A DNA stretch of 64,000 bases from Flavimaribacter sp039888615. Lineage in GTDB: Bacteria > Pseudomonadota > Alphaproteobacteria > Rhizobiales > Rhizobiaceae. Under the pieces are notes generated by a model that ran no database searches, was not told the DNA's origin, and saw only the letters and a program-made list of their open reading frames with translations. Where the stretch lies: NCBI GenBank assembly GCA_039888615.1, contig JBDQQS010000011.1. The stretch is one strand, 5' to 3'. Below are positions 45,883-54,556 of the stretch, piece after piece; position 1 is the first letter of the stretch, and each line of letters begins with the position of its first letter. The position numbers were made by a program, and so were the translations under genes.

Positions 45883-46053
45883 TACAGTCAAGCCTCATGC
45901 AGGGTGGGGAGCCTGATTTCCCGAGAGGTTTTGTAGCTGGCGCTGCGCGCGGGTAATGGAGCAGAGAAACGGGAGGCGGCGTTGGCCGTGGAGCGGCGCC
46001 TTGTTAAAGAGCGTCAGATCCGCGAACCAACGTCCGCCTTTCACCGAGAGACC

Positions 46054-46413
46054 TTAATTTCGAACGACCTCGACAGGACCGTGGTTATCGTGGTGATCGC
46101 CATGCGGATGGTGCAGATGGCCGTCGACCAGATAGTCGACATGATCGCCATGCGGAACCGCTTCGTGACCGCAGCCAGGTCCGTGGACGTGGCCCGGTTC
46201 ATGTCCCGAGCAGCGGTGGTCGGGCGTGCAGCGGTCAGGGTTCTTCTCGCTGACTTCAATGACATGCTCGTCTACATGGTCGCCGTGCGGATGGTGCAGG
46301 TGTCCGTCATGCAGATAATCAACATGATCGCCATGGCGGATCGCCGTGTGGCCACAATCGGGGCCGTGCTGGTGGGTGTGGTTTTCATGATGGGGCAGGG
46401 AACAGTTAGACAT
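46054..46413 (-). CDS. Histidine-rich metal-binding protein, two internal repeats
   Basis: A 119-residue protein with over 25 histidines. Two near-identical units each contain GPDCGH or GPGCGH, then HGDHVDYL, DGHLHHPHGDH. No signal peptide is seen, so it is probably a cytoplasmic metal buffer or sensor partner. AAAGGAG lies before ATG 46413. It follows an SmtB-type repressor by 17 bases and should be metal-controlled with it. The binding metal (zinc, nickel, cobalt) cannot be told. Confidence 0.8.
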   Translation of the reverse strand: MSNCSLPHHENHTHQHGPDCGHTAIRHGDHVDYLHDGHLHHPHGDHVDEHVIEVSEKNPDRCTPDHRCSGHEPGHVHGPGCGHEAVPHGDHVDYLVDGHLHHPHGDHHDNHGPVEVVRN

Positions 46414-46429
46414 TTCAGTACTCCTTTCT

Positions 46430-46732
46430 TCAGTGCGTCTCACAGGCGTGTGCGACGGCGTTTTCTACAAGGTTCACGACGTGCGCGTCGGCGAGTGAAT
46501 AGAAAATCGCCTTACCTTCTCGCCGGCGCGTGACCAGACGCGCCTGCAGCAAAACCTTGAGCCTTGCAGAGACGGCGCCAATCTTGTCGCCGGACATGTC
46601 GGCCAACTCGCCGACATTGCGTTCATGCTTCGCCAGAGTGATGAGAGTCTGGAGCCTTGCGGGATCCGCCAGCGCCTTGAAGATGGCTGCTGCGTCTTCC
46701 AACTGTTTTCTTTCTATCGGCATCGGTTTCAT
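46430..46732 (-). CDS. ArsR/SmtB-family metal-responsive repressor
   Basis: A 100-residue winged-helix repressor (IFKALADPARLQTLITLAKH, then ELADMSGDKIGAVSARLKVL). The C-terminal helix has D-x-H-x10-H-x2-E in DAHVVNLVENAVAHACE, the alpha-5 metal site geometry of SmtB, which senses zinc. No alpha-3 Cys pair (CVC) is seen. It heads an operon with the His-rich gene and probably represses itself through the palindrome at 46741. Confidence 0.88.
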   Translation of the reverse strand: MKPMPIERKQLEDAAAIFKALADPARLQTLITLAKHERNVGELADMSGDKIGAVSARLKVLLQARLVTRRREGKAIFYSLADAHVVNLVENAVAHACETH

Positions 46733-46740
46733 CTCATCAT

Positions 46741-46766
46741 TCTAACATTAACAAGATTGTTAGAAT
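46741..46766. promoter_or_regulatory. SmtB/ArsR-type operator
   Basis: TTCTAACA and TGTTAGAA form eight-base perfect arms with a ten-base spacer, centred about 20 bases before the repressor start, where a promoter would be expected. Metal binding would release the repressor. Confidence 0.7.
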
Positions 46767-46940
46767 GTACGTAGCGATGATCCAGATGATTTCAAGAAAA
46801 ATAATATTCGCGTCGAAAAACTGCCCCTGTGGCTTCAATCAATCCACAGGCCGCATTGTGCTTCTGTTCACGCGGAACAGGAAACTTTCATTGTTGCGAG
46901 ACGACTGCTAGGAAAGGCGTTCAAGCAAAGGACGCCAGCC

Positions 46941-47417
46941 ATGCCCCGTGACCTCCGCATGTCCCGGATGTTGCACGTACTGATCCACATGGACCGGCAT
47001 CTGGATCGCGTCACTTCGGAGCAGATTGCAAAGTTGATCTCAACGAATCCGGTCGTGGTGCGCCGGATGATGGCGGGTTTACGGGAAAGAGGGATCGTGA
47101 TTTCGGAAAAGGGCCATGGCGGTGGATGGCAGCTCGTGCGGCCTCTTTCCGACATCACGCTTCGCGACGTGTATGAGGCCGTCGGAAACCCGCCGCTGTT
47201 CAATATCGGGCCGGAAGCGGAGCCGGTGGAATGCCTGGTCGAAAAGGCTGTGGACGCGCGTCTGCAGGCGACGCTTCGCGAGGCCGAAAATCGCCTGCTG
47301 GACCAGTTCGCCGAAATTACGGTGGAAGAACTTGCGCAGGACTTCGAGCACCGCTTCGCAGAGCTTCAGAAAGACCTTGGATTGTCCTGCAGCACGGCGT
47401 TCACCCCTACCGAATAA
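46941..47417 (+). CDS. Rrf2-family regulator without Fe-S ligands
   Basis: A 158-residue winged-helix protein (VTSEQIAKLISTNPVVVRRM, then GGGWQLVRPLSDITLRDVYE). Only one Cys lies in the usual cluster loop (AEPVECLVEK), so it should not hold an Fe-S cluster. This is the YwnA/CymR-like type. It is convergent with a decayed transporter gene and overlaps its end by 11 bases. The target is unknown. Confidence 0.85.
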   Translation: MPRDLRMSRMLHVLIHMDRHLDRVTSEQIAKLISTNPVVVRRMMAGLRERGIVISEKGHGGGWQLVRPLSDITLRDVYEAVGNPPLFNIGPEAEPVECLVEKAVDARLQATLREAENRLLDQFAEITVEELAQDFEHRFAELQKDLGLSCSTAFTPTE

Positions 47418-47910
47418 AGCCTTGTCGTTGCCTTGCGGAGGAACTTGACGGAAACTTCCAAGAGATTGGCGTCCGCTTGGCGGACGATGTCGGATCGGCG
47501 TCGCGGCCGCGCAGCAGAATTTGTCGCAGCCCGGTCAGATGCGGGAACTCGACAAGCATGCCGATGACGATGGCGGCGTAGATCAGCGGCTGATCAGGCA
47601 TTGCAATGGCGGTGACGCCAAGCATCAGCGGCGCGTTGCGCGCGGCTGTGGTCATCGTCAAAAGCGCATGCTCGGGATTGGCGAAGCCGGCGAGTTTCGA
47701 GAGGATCTCGCCAACGAAGAACATTGCGGCGAAAAACAGGAAGATGGCGAGCAGGATCACTGCAAAAACAGAAACATGCTCCAAGATGACCGTGATATTG
47801 CCTGCAAAAATCTCAAGGATGAGCATGGCGATTACGAAGGGAATAATATTGCCCACCCACGCGAGCAGCCGCGCAAACAGACTATCGGCCAGAACCAGTC
47901 TGATGAAAAA
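47407..47910 (-). pseudogene. Bile-acid:sodium/arsenite (ACR3) symporter-family gene, N-terminus lost
   Basis: About 165 codons of the C-terminal half of a ten-helix BASS/ACR3-like transporter remain, ending with TTAARNAPLMLGVTAIAMPD and YAAIVIGMLVEFPHLTGLRQ. The family runs to over 300 residues. Upstream of codon FFIRLVLA the frame runs into the 3' end of the cell-wall hydrolase gene and has no proper start. This looks like a deletion junction. Confidence 0.7.
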
Positions 47911-47932
47911 GGAACAGACTTGAAGGAGAGCC

Positions 47933-48484
47933 TTACAGTTTTTTGTAGAATGCATTGCCGCCAGCGACGGTGACATAGTGCATGTTCTTATAGGGGAATG
48001 TGTAGCCTTCGGCGTGGAAGAACATGGCCGAACCCACTGCTCTGTGGCGTTTGCCTCTCAGGACCGCTCCGGCTGTGTCTTCAATTTTTGGAAGCGCGCT
48101 GGACGTCATCTGCCTGGTCATGACGCCATTGGCGAACTGGTTGGGTTGCCCAACGACCTTGCAGATCGTGTCCGGAAATTTCGGTGACGCGACGCGGTTC
48201 ATGACCACAGTGCCGACGGCCAGAAGCCCCTCTTCACTCGACCGATTGGACTCGAAATACATCGCCCGGACCAGGCATTCTTTCTCGCGCCCACCTTTTG
48301 GAAGCGAAAGACTGGCCGCGCCAAGTTTGCTCACGGAGGTCAGCGCGTCGACAGGCGACGATGAAAAGCATCCTGTCAGCAACGGGGCAAGGGCGGCGAC
48401 AACGGCTATTGGCCTGCACAGCGTTGCGAGGCGCGCTTTCGAGCGGCGCGGCGCGGCAGGGCCAATTTCTCGACTAGACGTCAT
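47933..48484 (-). CDS. Cell wall hydrolase (SleB/Hydrolase_2 family), lipoprotein
   Basis: A 183-residue protein. A signal sequence with lipobox LLTGC (Cys about 39) predicts a lipoprotein. The SleB-type domain follows: CLVRAMYFESNRSSEEGLLA (catalytic Glu), VGTVVMNRVASPKFPDTIC and AMFFHAEGYTFPYK. It probably cleaves peptidoglycan in the periplasm. It overlaps the thrS-like stop (ATGA), an odd pairing that may reflect the local deletions. Confidence 0.85.
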   Translation of the reverse strand: MTSSREIGPAAPRRSKARLATLCRPIAVVAALAPLLTGCFSSSPVDALTSVSKLGAASLSLPKGGREKECLVRAMYFESNRSSEEGLLAVGTVVMNRVASPKFPDTICKVVGQPNQFANGVMTRQMTSSALPKIEDTAGAVLRGKRHRAVGSAMFFHAEGYTFPYKNMHYVTVAGGNAFYKKL

Positions 48485-50100
48485 ATGGCGATATCAAACT
48501 CTGATTGATCGAATTTCGAAGCATCCGGACCGTCCGGATGCGGCGGTCGAGCCTCTATCGTAAGACTTTCCAGCATTTCGGCAAGAGGCATAGTCCGCGT
48601 GCCCTGCGAGCCAAGGCGTCGGAGCGATACGGTTTGCTCGCTGATTTCGCGTTTTCCCAGAGCAATGAGAAGAGGAACCTTGGCCAGGCTGTGTTCGCGG
48701 ACCTTGTAGGGGATTTTTTCATTGCGGAGGTCGAGTTCCACGCGAAGGCCACGGGCGCGCAGTTGCGCTGCAACTTCCCTGGCGTAATCGTCGGCCTCCG
48801 ACGTGATCGTCGCTATGACCGCCTGGACCGGCGCCAGCCAGAGCGGGAAGTGGCCGGCGTAATGCTCGACAAGAATGCCGGTGAAGCGCTCGAGAGAACC
48901 GAACATGGCGCGATGGAGCATGACCGGAGCGACCTTCTCCCCATCGGCGTTGATGTAGAACGCGCCAAAGCGTTCCGGCAGATTGAAGTCAACCTGCAGC
49001 GTGCCGCACTGCCAATCGCGACCGATGGCGTCTCGCAGGACATATTCGAGTTTGGGCCCGTAAAACGCGCCTTCGCCCTCGTTGATCGTATAGGGTCTGC
49101 CAAGCGTGTCGAGCGCCCGACGCAGCGAATGCTCGGAACGATCCCATGATTCATTCGAGCCGATGCGGTGTTCGGGTCGGGTCGACAGCTTTATGCGGAT
49201 ATCGCTGAAGCCGAAATCCTCGTAGATCGACAGGATAAGGTCGTTGACCTTGATGCATTCCGCGGTCAGTTGATCTTCCGTGCAGAAGATATGCGCGTCG
49301 TCCTGGGTGAATGAGCGCACGCGCAGAAGACCGTGCAGCGCGCCGGAAGGCTCGTAACGGTGAACCTTTCCGAACTCGGCGATCTTGAGCGGCATGTCGC
49401 GATAACTCTTGAGGCCTTGTTTGTAGATCAGCATGTGACCCGGACAGTTCATCGGCTTGAGTGCAAAATCCCGGTCATCTTCCGTCTTCGTGGTAAACAT
49501 ATGATTATGGTAGTTCTGCCAGTGGCCGGACGTCTCCCACAGATGCCTGTCCATGATGTCCGGCGTGTTGACCTCGACATACCCGGCGGCCGCCTGCCGT
49601 TTCCGCATATAGCCGATCAGCGTCTGGAACAGCCTCCAGCCCTTCGGGTGCCAGAACACCGAGCCCGGCGCCTCTTCCTGGAAATGGAAAAGGTCCATCT
49701 CGCGGCCGAGTCGGCGATGATCGCGTTTCTCGGCCTCTTCGAGCATCTTCAGATGGACGTCCAGATCGCGCTGGGTGGCGAATGCGACGCCGTAGATGCG
49801 CGTCAGCATCGGCTTGCTGGCGTCGCCCCGCCAGTAGGCGCCGGCGACCTTGGTCAACTTGAAGGCCGAGCCGATCTTGCCGGTCGACGTCATATGCGGC
49901 CCGCGACAAAGGTCGAGCCACTCTCCCTGTCGGTAGATTTTGACGTCCTCGCCTTCCGGGATGGCGTCGATCAGTTCGGCCTTGTAGGTCTCACCCTTCT
50001 CAAGGAAGAATGACCTGGCCTCTTCACGGCTCCAGATTTCCTTCGTGAAATTCTCGTTTCGGGCGATGATTTCCCACATGCGCGCCTCGATCGCCGGCAG
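48481..50100 (-). pseudogene. Threonyl-tRNA synthetase paralogue lacking its N-terminus
   Basis: About 540 residues remain of a normal 640-660. Homology begins at LPAIEARMWEII inside the editing domain (its second half with DLCRGPHMTSTG is present). The catalytic core and anticodon domain follow. The zinc ligands are kept (Cys in MNCPGH, His in DDAHIF, His in VMLHRA). The TGS domain and half the editing domain are missing, and the frame is joined to a flavoprotein gene. ATG 50079 could start a shortened, editing-defective enzyme, so a residual function is possible. Confidence 0.8.
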
Positions 50101-50815
50101 GCTCGCCCGTATAGGGCAACAACGCCAGGCTCGGATCGGCGTCGTTACGTTCCCACGCCGGCGAGCGATTGAGCACGGTGACGCGTTTGCCGGCCGCTGC
50201 AAGTCCAACCGCAGCGTCTATTCCGCTTTCATAGCCGCCGATGACGATCGCGTCTTCACCTGCATGATCCGCCCAGCGCCTGACGCGGCTCGAATGCTGG
50301 CCGTGTTCGGCGCCTGGAATGTCGCCATCGCTCGGGTATTGGAACTGGCCGGCCGCCCAGATGACGAACCGCGCGCGGACCAGCCCTTCATTTGTGTAGA
50401 GCAGAATTTCATCGCCGTCGGATTCAATCTCGAGGACGTCGATGCTCGTGGTCACGTTCAGCCCGAAGATTTCGACAGCCTGATCAAGATAATCGGCGTA
50501 TTCGAGGCCGCTTGGTTGTTCTCGTTTCAAGGCGAAGGCGGGCGAACTGTCGTAGCTGATCGCGTTCAGGTCCGTCAGGCCGAAGGCGTTGCCTGTAAAG
50601 GACGGAGAGATGAAACGCATATCCTCCGGCCAGCGACGGAACGACGCTGCCACGCGTTCGCGTTCAAGAAGACGTACCTCGGGGATCGCCAGGTCGCGCA
50701 GGACGCGCGCCATTCCGATCCCCGCAGGTCCGGCGCCAACTATGATGACGTTCGCACGCAATATTTCATCGTGCTTGAGGGCGCGGTGATGCGTGCTGGA
50801 GGCGGCTCGGTTCAA
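50101..50815 (-). pseudogene. FAD/NAD(P)-binding oxidoreductase, C-terminus lost
   Basis: About 238 residues of a flavoprotein remain: NVIIVGAGPAGIGMARVLRD (FAD motif), FRRWPEDMRFISPSF, ARFVIWAAGQFQYPS and AIVIGGYESGIDAAVGLAAA (NAD(P) motif). The sequence then changes in mid-gene to thrS-derived sequence read in another frame. Family members run to 360-390 residues. It starts (TTG) within the stop of the COG0523 gene. Its former role in the zinc operon is unknown. Confidence 0.75.
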
Positions 50816-51990
50816 GCATCCGCTCCTTCATCTTCGCGTATCGCCTCGTCATGATGGTGATGTTTGTGATCCTGACGGTCGGGAGACGCCGCGCCAAGGT
50901 AATCAAAGCTTTGTTTTATGAAATCGTCGCCGAGGTCTCGCCCGATGATGACGATTTTGGATCGGCGATCATCGCCCGGCCAGTCGTTCAGTGACACGGG
51001 CGGGTGGAAGACATGCTGCACGCCGTGGAGAACGAAAGGCGCAGTCGTTCCCTCCACATGGACGATGCCTTTCATGCGCAGGATATCGGGTCCGCGCATC
51101 GCCATCAGCGTCTCGAGCCATCGGTCAAAGACTTGAGACGGAATCGGATCATCTATGGTGCAGGCGACCGCCGAGATCCGATTATCGTGGCGGTTCACGT
51201 CATGATGATGGTGATGATGATGCTCGTTATGGGCGTGGCCGTCATGATTGCAGGCGTGGCCGTGATGATCATCATGATCATGGTCTTGATGATGACCGGG
51301 CTCGGCATAGGCTTCCGCCTTCAACCAGTTCTGAACGTCAACGCTCCTGGTGGCCGGATTGTATAAACCCGCGTCCAGCAAATGCGACGGATCGACTGCT
51401 CCGTTGTAGGCGCGGATGATGGGCGCGGCCGGGTTCAGCGCCCGCAAACGACTTTCGATCGCGTGTAGCGCCGGCGGATCGACAAGATCTGTCTTCGTCA
51501 ACAAAATGCGATCGGCGACTGCGGCTTGCTTGACCGCCTCGACTTGCGAATCCAGCGTGGCGGATCCGATCGTCGCATCCACCGTTGCGATGACGCCGTC
51601 AAGCTCGAACTCATGCGAAAGCAATCCGTCAGTCATCAGTGTATGAAGAATGGGGGCTGGGTCCGCCAAGCCGGTTGTTTCGATGATGACGCGGTCGAAC
51701 GCGGCGATCTGGCCGCCTTCGCGCTTCTCGAAAAGATCGTGCAGCGTATGAACGAGGTCTCCGCGAATGGTGCAGCAAAGACACCCCGACTGAAGAAGCA
51801 CCATGTTTTCCGTGCTTGTTTCGACCAGTTCGTGATCGAGGCCGATTTCACCGAATTCATTGATGATGACGGCTGTCCGGTCGAGATCCGGATGACGCAA
51901 CAAATGATTGAGCACGGTTGTCTTTCCACTGCCGAGAAAGCCGGTGAGCAGCGTAACGGGAATGGGATGGGCGAGGGCAGACGTATCCAC
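50812..51990 (-). CDS. COG0523 (CobW/G3E) metallochaperone GTPase, paralogue 1
   Basis: A 392-residue G3E GTPase. TGFLGSGKTTVLNHLL (P-loop), SGCLCCTIRGDL (CxCC metal site), ETTGLADPAP and LLTKTD (base recognition) are intact. A His-rich linker of over 15 His (about 233-268) and a His-rich tail lie around the CobW_C domain. Such proteins supply zinc to client enzymes under starvation. It follows zur by 35 bases on the same strand, with a weak Zur-type site between them. Confidence 0.92.
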   Translation of the reverse strand: MDTSALAHPIPVTLLTGFLGSGKTTVLNHLLRHPDLDRTAVIINEFGEIGLDHELVETSTENMVLLQSGCLCCTIRGDLVHTLHDLFEKREGGQIAAFDRVIIETTGLADPAPILHTLMTDGLLSHEFELDGVIATVDATIGSATLDSQVEAVKQAAVADRILLTKTDLVDPPALHAIESRLRALNPAAPIIRAYNGAVDPSHLLDAGLYNPATRSVDVQNWLKAEAYAEPGHHQDHDHDDHHGHACNHDGHAHNEHHHHHHHDVNRHDNRISAVACTIDDPIPSQVFDRWLETLMAMRGPDILRMKGIVHVEGTTAPFVLHGVQHVFHPPVSLNDWPGDDRRSKIVIIGRDLGDDFIKQSFDYLGAASPDRQDHKHHHHDEAIREDEGADA

Positions 51991-52008
51991 GGGGGATTTC
52001 CTGTTCTT

Positions 52009-52020
52009 TTGTTATAAATG
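52009..52020. promoter_or_regulatory. Weak Zur-box-like site between zur and COG0523 gene
   Basis: TTGTTATAAATG matches ATGTTATAACAT at nine of twelve positions and lies 19 bases before the COG0523 start. It could give that gene a zinc-dependent promoter of its own. Confidence 0.4.
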
Positions 52021-52025
52021 AAGGC

Positions 52026-52532
52026 TCAGTTGCTTGTGGCTTCCGATGAAAGACAGCTTGCGCAGGCGCCGTGCAATTCGATAACGCGCTTGTCGATCTG
52101 GAACCCCAGATTGCCTGCGTCTTCTTCAAAGAGCGCTTCGGCTTTCGCGTTCTGTACCTCGAACGAATTGCCGCATTGATCGCAAATGAAGAATACGCAA
52201 GCATGGTCACGGTCGGGAAAGGCGCATGGCTCGAAAGCGTTTTTCGTCTCGATCCTGGTGACGAAACCCTGCTCCTGGAGAAACTCCAGTGCCCGGTAAA
52301 CTGTCGGCGGTGACAGAGGCCGGCCGAATTTCTGTCCAAGCATGCGAAGCAATTCATAAGCCCGGATCGGTTGGCCCGATTGCCAAAGGCATTCCAGCAC
52401 GAATCGGCGTATCTCGGTGAATTGCAGTCCGCGCTGCTGGCATGCGGCCTCCGCCATGCGCAATCCTTCACTCACGGCTCCGAGGCTGTGAAAGACGAGT
52501 TTTCGATCCAGAATCGTATTCACGGAAGTCAT
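52026..52532 (-). CDS. zur: Zinc uptake regulator Zur (Fur family)
   Basis: A 168-residue Fur-family repressor. The winged helix (RRFVLECLWQSGQPIRAYEL, then LSPPTVYRALEFLQEQGFV) is followed by the dimerisation domain with FFICDQCGNSFEV and ELHGACASC, two CxxC pairs forming the structural zinc site. Its neighbours (COG0523, FolE, HisI) favour Zur over Fur. ATG 52532 is chosen by homology. A perfect 14-bp palindrome lies between it and folE. Confidence 0.87.
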   Translation of the reverse strand: MTSVNTILDRKLVFHSLGAVSEGLRMAEAACQQRGLQFTEIRRFVLECLWQSGQPIRAYELLRMLGQKFGRPLSPPTVYRALEFLQEQGFVTRIETKNAFEPCAFPDRDHACVFFICDQCGNSFEVQNAKAEALFEEDAGNLGFQIDKRVIELHGACASCLSSEATSN

Positions 52533-52567
52533 TTTCGAGTAGCGACAAAACAACGTGACTTGCACGA

Positions 52568-52581
52568 AATGTTATAACATT
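52568..52581. promoter_or_regulatory. Zur box between zur and folE
   Basis: AATGTTATAACATT is a perfect 14-bp palindrome of the alphaproteobacterial Zur type, 36 bases from zur and 41 bases from the folE ATG. One site may control both. Confidence 0.8.
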
Positions 52582-52621
52582 GCATAGCGAAAGGCAAGTC
52601 AACACTGTGGAGTCTGAATCT

Positions 52622-53260
52622 ATGTCTTTGGCTATGAGCGCCGCAGCAGTGGCGCAGGAACCAAAAAAGCCGCGTCGGCGTCCGACCCGCGCGGATGTCG
52701 AGGCGGCTGTGCGCCTTTTGATCGAATGGACGGGAGACGATCCCGACCGGGAAGGCCTGGTGGACACGCCGTCCCGGATGGTGCGCGCCTATGAAGAGTT
52801 TTTCGAGGGATACAGGACGGATCCGGCCGAATATCTGGCCCGCACCTTTGAGGAGACGAACGATTATGACGACATGATCGTGCTGCGAAACATGCGGCTG
52901 GAATCGCATTGCGAACACCATATCGTGCCGATTATCGGCAAGGCGCACATCGCCTACCTTCCGGACAGGCGTGTCGTCGGCATCAGCAAGCTTGCGCGGG
53001 TGGCCGAGGTTTTTGCAAAGCGCCTGCAAATTCAGGAAACCCTGACCTCGCAGATCGCCGAGACGATCCAGGACGTACTGGAGCCGCGCGGCGTCGCGGT
53101 CGTCATCGAGGCGGCGCATATGTGCATGACGACGCGCGGTATCCGAAAGCCTGGCGTCAGCATGATGACCCGGCGATTTATCGGCGCGTTTCAGTCAAAT
53201 GCAGAGCTTCGCCGCGAATTCCTGGCGTCCATCGACGGTCCGAAAGAGGCTTTCGGATGA
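52622..53260 (+). CDS. folE: GTP cyclohydrolase I paralogue (FolE type I)
   Basis: A 212-residue enzyme making dihydroneopterin triphosphate from GTP. DREGLVDTPSRMVRAYEEFF, ESHCEHHIVPIIGKAHIAYL, and EAAHMCMTTRGIRKPG carry the zinc ligands (Cys, His, Cys), all kept. So this is the zinc-dependent type, not FolE2. ATG 52622 has GGAG nine bases before it. It is the first gene of a four-gene operon behind a Zur box and is probably an extra copy for zinc-poor conditions or for a special pterin. Confidence 0.9.
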   Translation: MSLAMSAAAVAQEPKKPRRRPTRADVEAAVRLLIEWTGDDPDREGLVDTPSRMVRAYEEFFEGYRTDPAEYLARTFEETNDYDDMIVLRNMRLESHCEHHIVPIIGKAHIAYLPDRRVVGISKLARVAEVFAKRLQIQETLTSQIAETIQDVLEPRGVAVVIEAAHMCMTTRGIRKPGVSMMTRRFIGAFQSNAELRREFLASIDGPKEAFG

Positions 53261-53736
53261 CTGCTGATCCAAAACCGTTTGCAGCGCGTGTTTCGGTAGA
53301 GCAGGTGGAGGAAGGGTATGTGCTTGCGCCCAGGTTCGGAGCGGACGGCCTGGCGCCGGTCGTGACGACCGACGCGCAATCCGGCGAGGTCCTCATGATG
53401 GGGGTCATGAACGAGGAAGCGCTGCTGGCGACGATAAGGACCGGGGAAGCCCACTACTGGAGCCGCAGCCGCAAGTGTCTCTGGCATAAGGGCGGCACAA
53501 GCGGCCTGATCCAGAAAGTCGTGGAAATCCGCGTCGATGACGACCAGGACGCCCTTTGGCTTCGTGTCGAGGTCGCCGGCGGCGCGAGTTGCCATGTAAG
53601 ATATCGCTCCTGCTTCTATCGCGCCGTTTCCAAGCAATCCGGCAGTTTGCCGATCGAGCTGACATTTACGGAGTCTGAAAAAACATTCGATCCAAAGCAG
53701 GTCTATGGCGATGCGCCAAATCCAACGCAATTATAG
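53257..53736 (+). CDS. hisI: Phosphoribosyl-AMP cyclohydrolase paralogue with altered metal site
   Basis: A 159-residue HisI-fold protein. GEVLMMGVMNEEALLATIRT, AHYWSRSRKCLWHKGGTSG and GGASCHVRYRSCFYRAV are canonical. In the usual D-C-D-x-D motif the Cys, a zinc ligand, is replaced by Asp: here it reads DDDQDALWLRVE. The other two Cys are kept. The substitution suggests altered metal use. There are no other his genes nearby. It overlaps folE by four bases (ATGA). Confidence 0.87.
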   Translation: MTADPKPFAARVSVEQVEEGYVLAPRFGADGLAPVVTTDAQSGEVLMMGVMNEEALLATIRTGEAHYWSRSRKCLWHKGGTSGLIQKVVEIRVDDDQDALWLRVEVAGGASCHVRYRSCFYRAVSKQSGSLPIELTFTESEKTFDPKQVYGDAPNPTQL

Positions 53737-53755
53737 GCTGGATCAGGGTGGAGCC

Positions 53756-54553
53756 ATGCAATTCGACCGAACCCTGCATGCCGACCGGCAAGAGAGGCTT
53801 CACAGGGCCACGAAAACGCCCGCTCGCAAACATATTCTGGATCGTGATCAGGCCGATGAACACGCCGGCTGGATGAGACAGGCGATCGAGCTTGCGCGCG
53901 CCATGCAGGGCTGGGTCTGGCCCAATCCTGCGGTCGGTTGCCTTATCGTTCGGGACGGAATGATCGTCGGCCGTGGCCAAACCCGGTTCGGCGGACGGCC
54001 CCATGCCGAGCGCATCGCTCTCGACGACGCCGCCGAACTGGCGCGCGGGGCGACGCTCTATGTCACCCTTGAGCCCTGCTGCCACTGGGGCAAGACCCCG
54101 CCTTGCGCGGACGCCATTATCGAGGCAGGCGTCAGTCGCGTTTATGCGTCCATACAGGATCCGGATCCGAGAGTGAACGGAGGGGGTTTCAGCAAACTGC
54201 GCGAGGCGGGCGTCGAAACCCATGTCGGTCTCGGCGCAGACGAGGCGCTTGGCATAATGGCGGGTTTCTTTCACCGGATCGAAACCGGCAAGCCGCTTGT
54301 AACGGTTTGCCAGATCGACGAGGAAACATTCGACATCCCGCAGGGTTATGACGGCGTCATTCAAAGCCGTCGCGACAAGATTTGGCTGTTTACCCGGGCG
54401 CCGGGAGTCGGAACCAAGGCCAGTCAGCTTCTTTGCCCCGACTACGCCTCCGGTTCCATCTTGCGCAGGCTTGGCGAACTTGGCCTCACGTCGGTCTGTG
54501 TGCCCGCCGACGATCGACTGTCGGAAACGCTCGCAAACGCATCCGGCGGTTGA
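53756..54553 (+). CDS. RibD-like deaminase with short, non-canonical C-terminus
   Basis: A 265-residue protein. The cytidine-deaminase-fold domain (about 40-185) has MRQAIELARAMQGWVWPNPA, PHAERIALDDA (zinc His, catalytic Glu) and LEPCCHWGKTPPC (zinc Cys pair). The rest is about 75 residues (VCQIDEETFDIPQGYDGVIQ onward), much shorter than the RibD reductase domain and lacking its dinucleotide-binding pattern. It is probably deaminase only. GTGGAG precedes ATG 53756. It is third in the folE operon. Confidence 0.78.
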   Translation: MQFDRTLHADRQERLHRATKTPARKHILDRDQADEHAGWMRQAIELARAMQGWVWPNPAVGCLIVRDGMIVGRGQTRFGGRPHAERIALDDAAELARGATLYVTLEPCCHWGKTPPCADAIIEAGVSRVYASIQDPDPRVNGGGFSKLREAGVETHVGLGADEALGIMAGFFHRIETGKPLVTVCQIDEETFDIPQGYDGVIQSRRDKIWLFTRAPGVGTKASQLLCPDYASGSILRRLGELGLTSVCVPADDRLSETLANASGG

Positions 54554-54556
54554 AGA

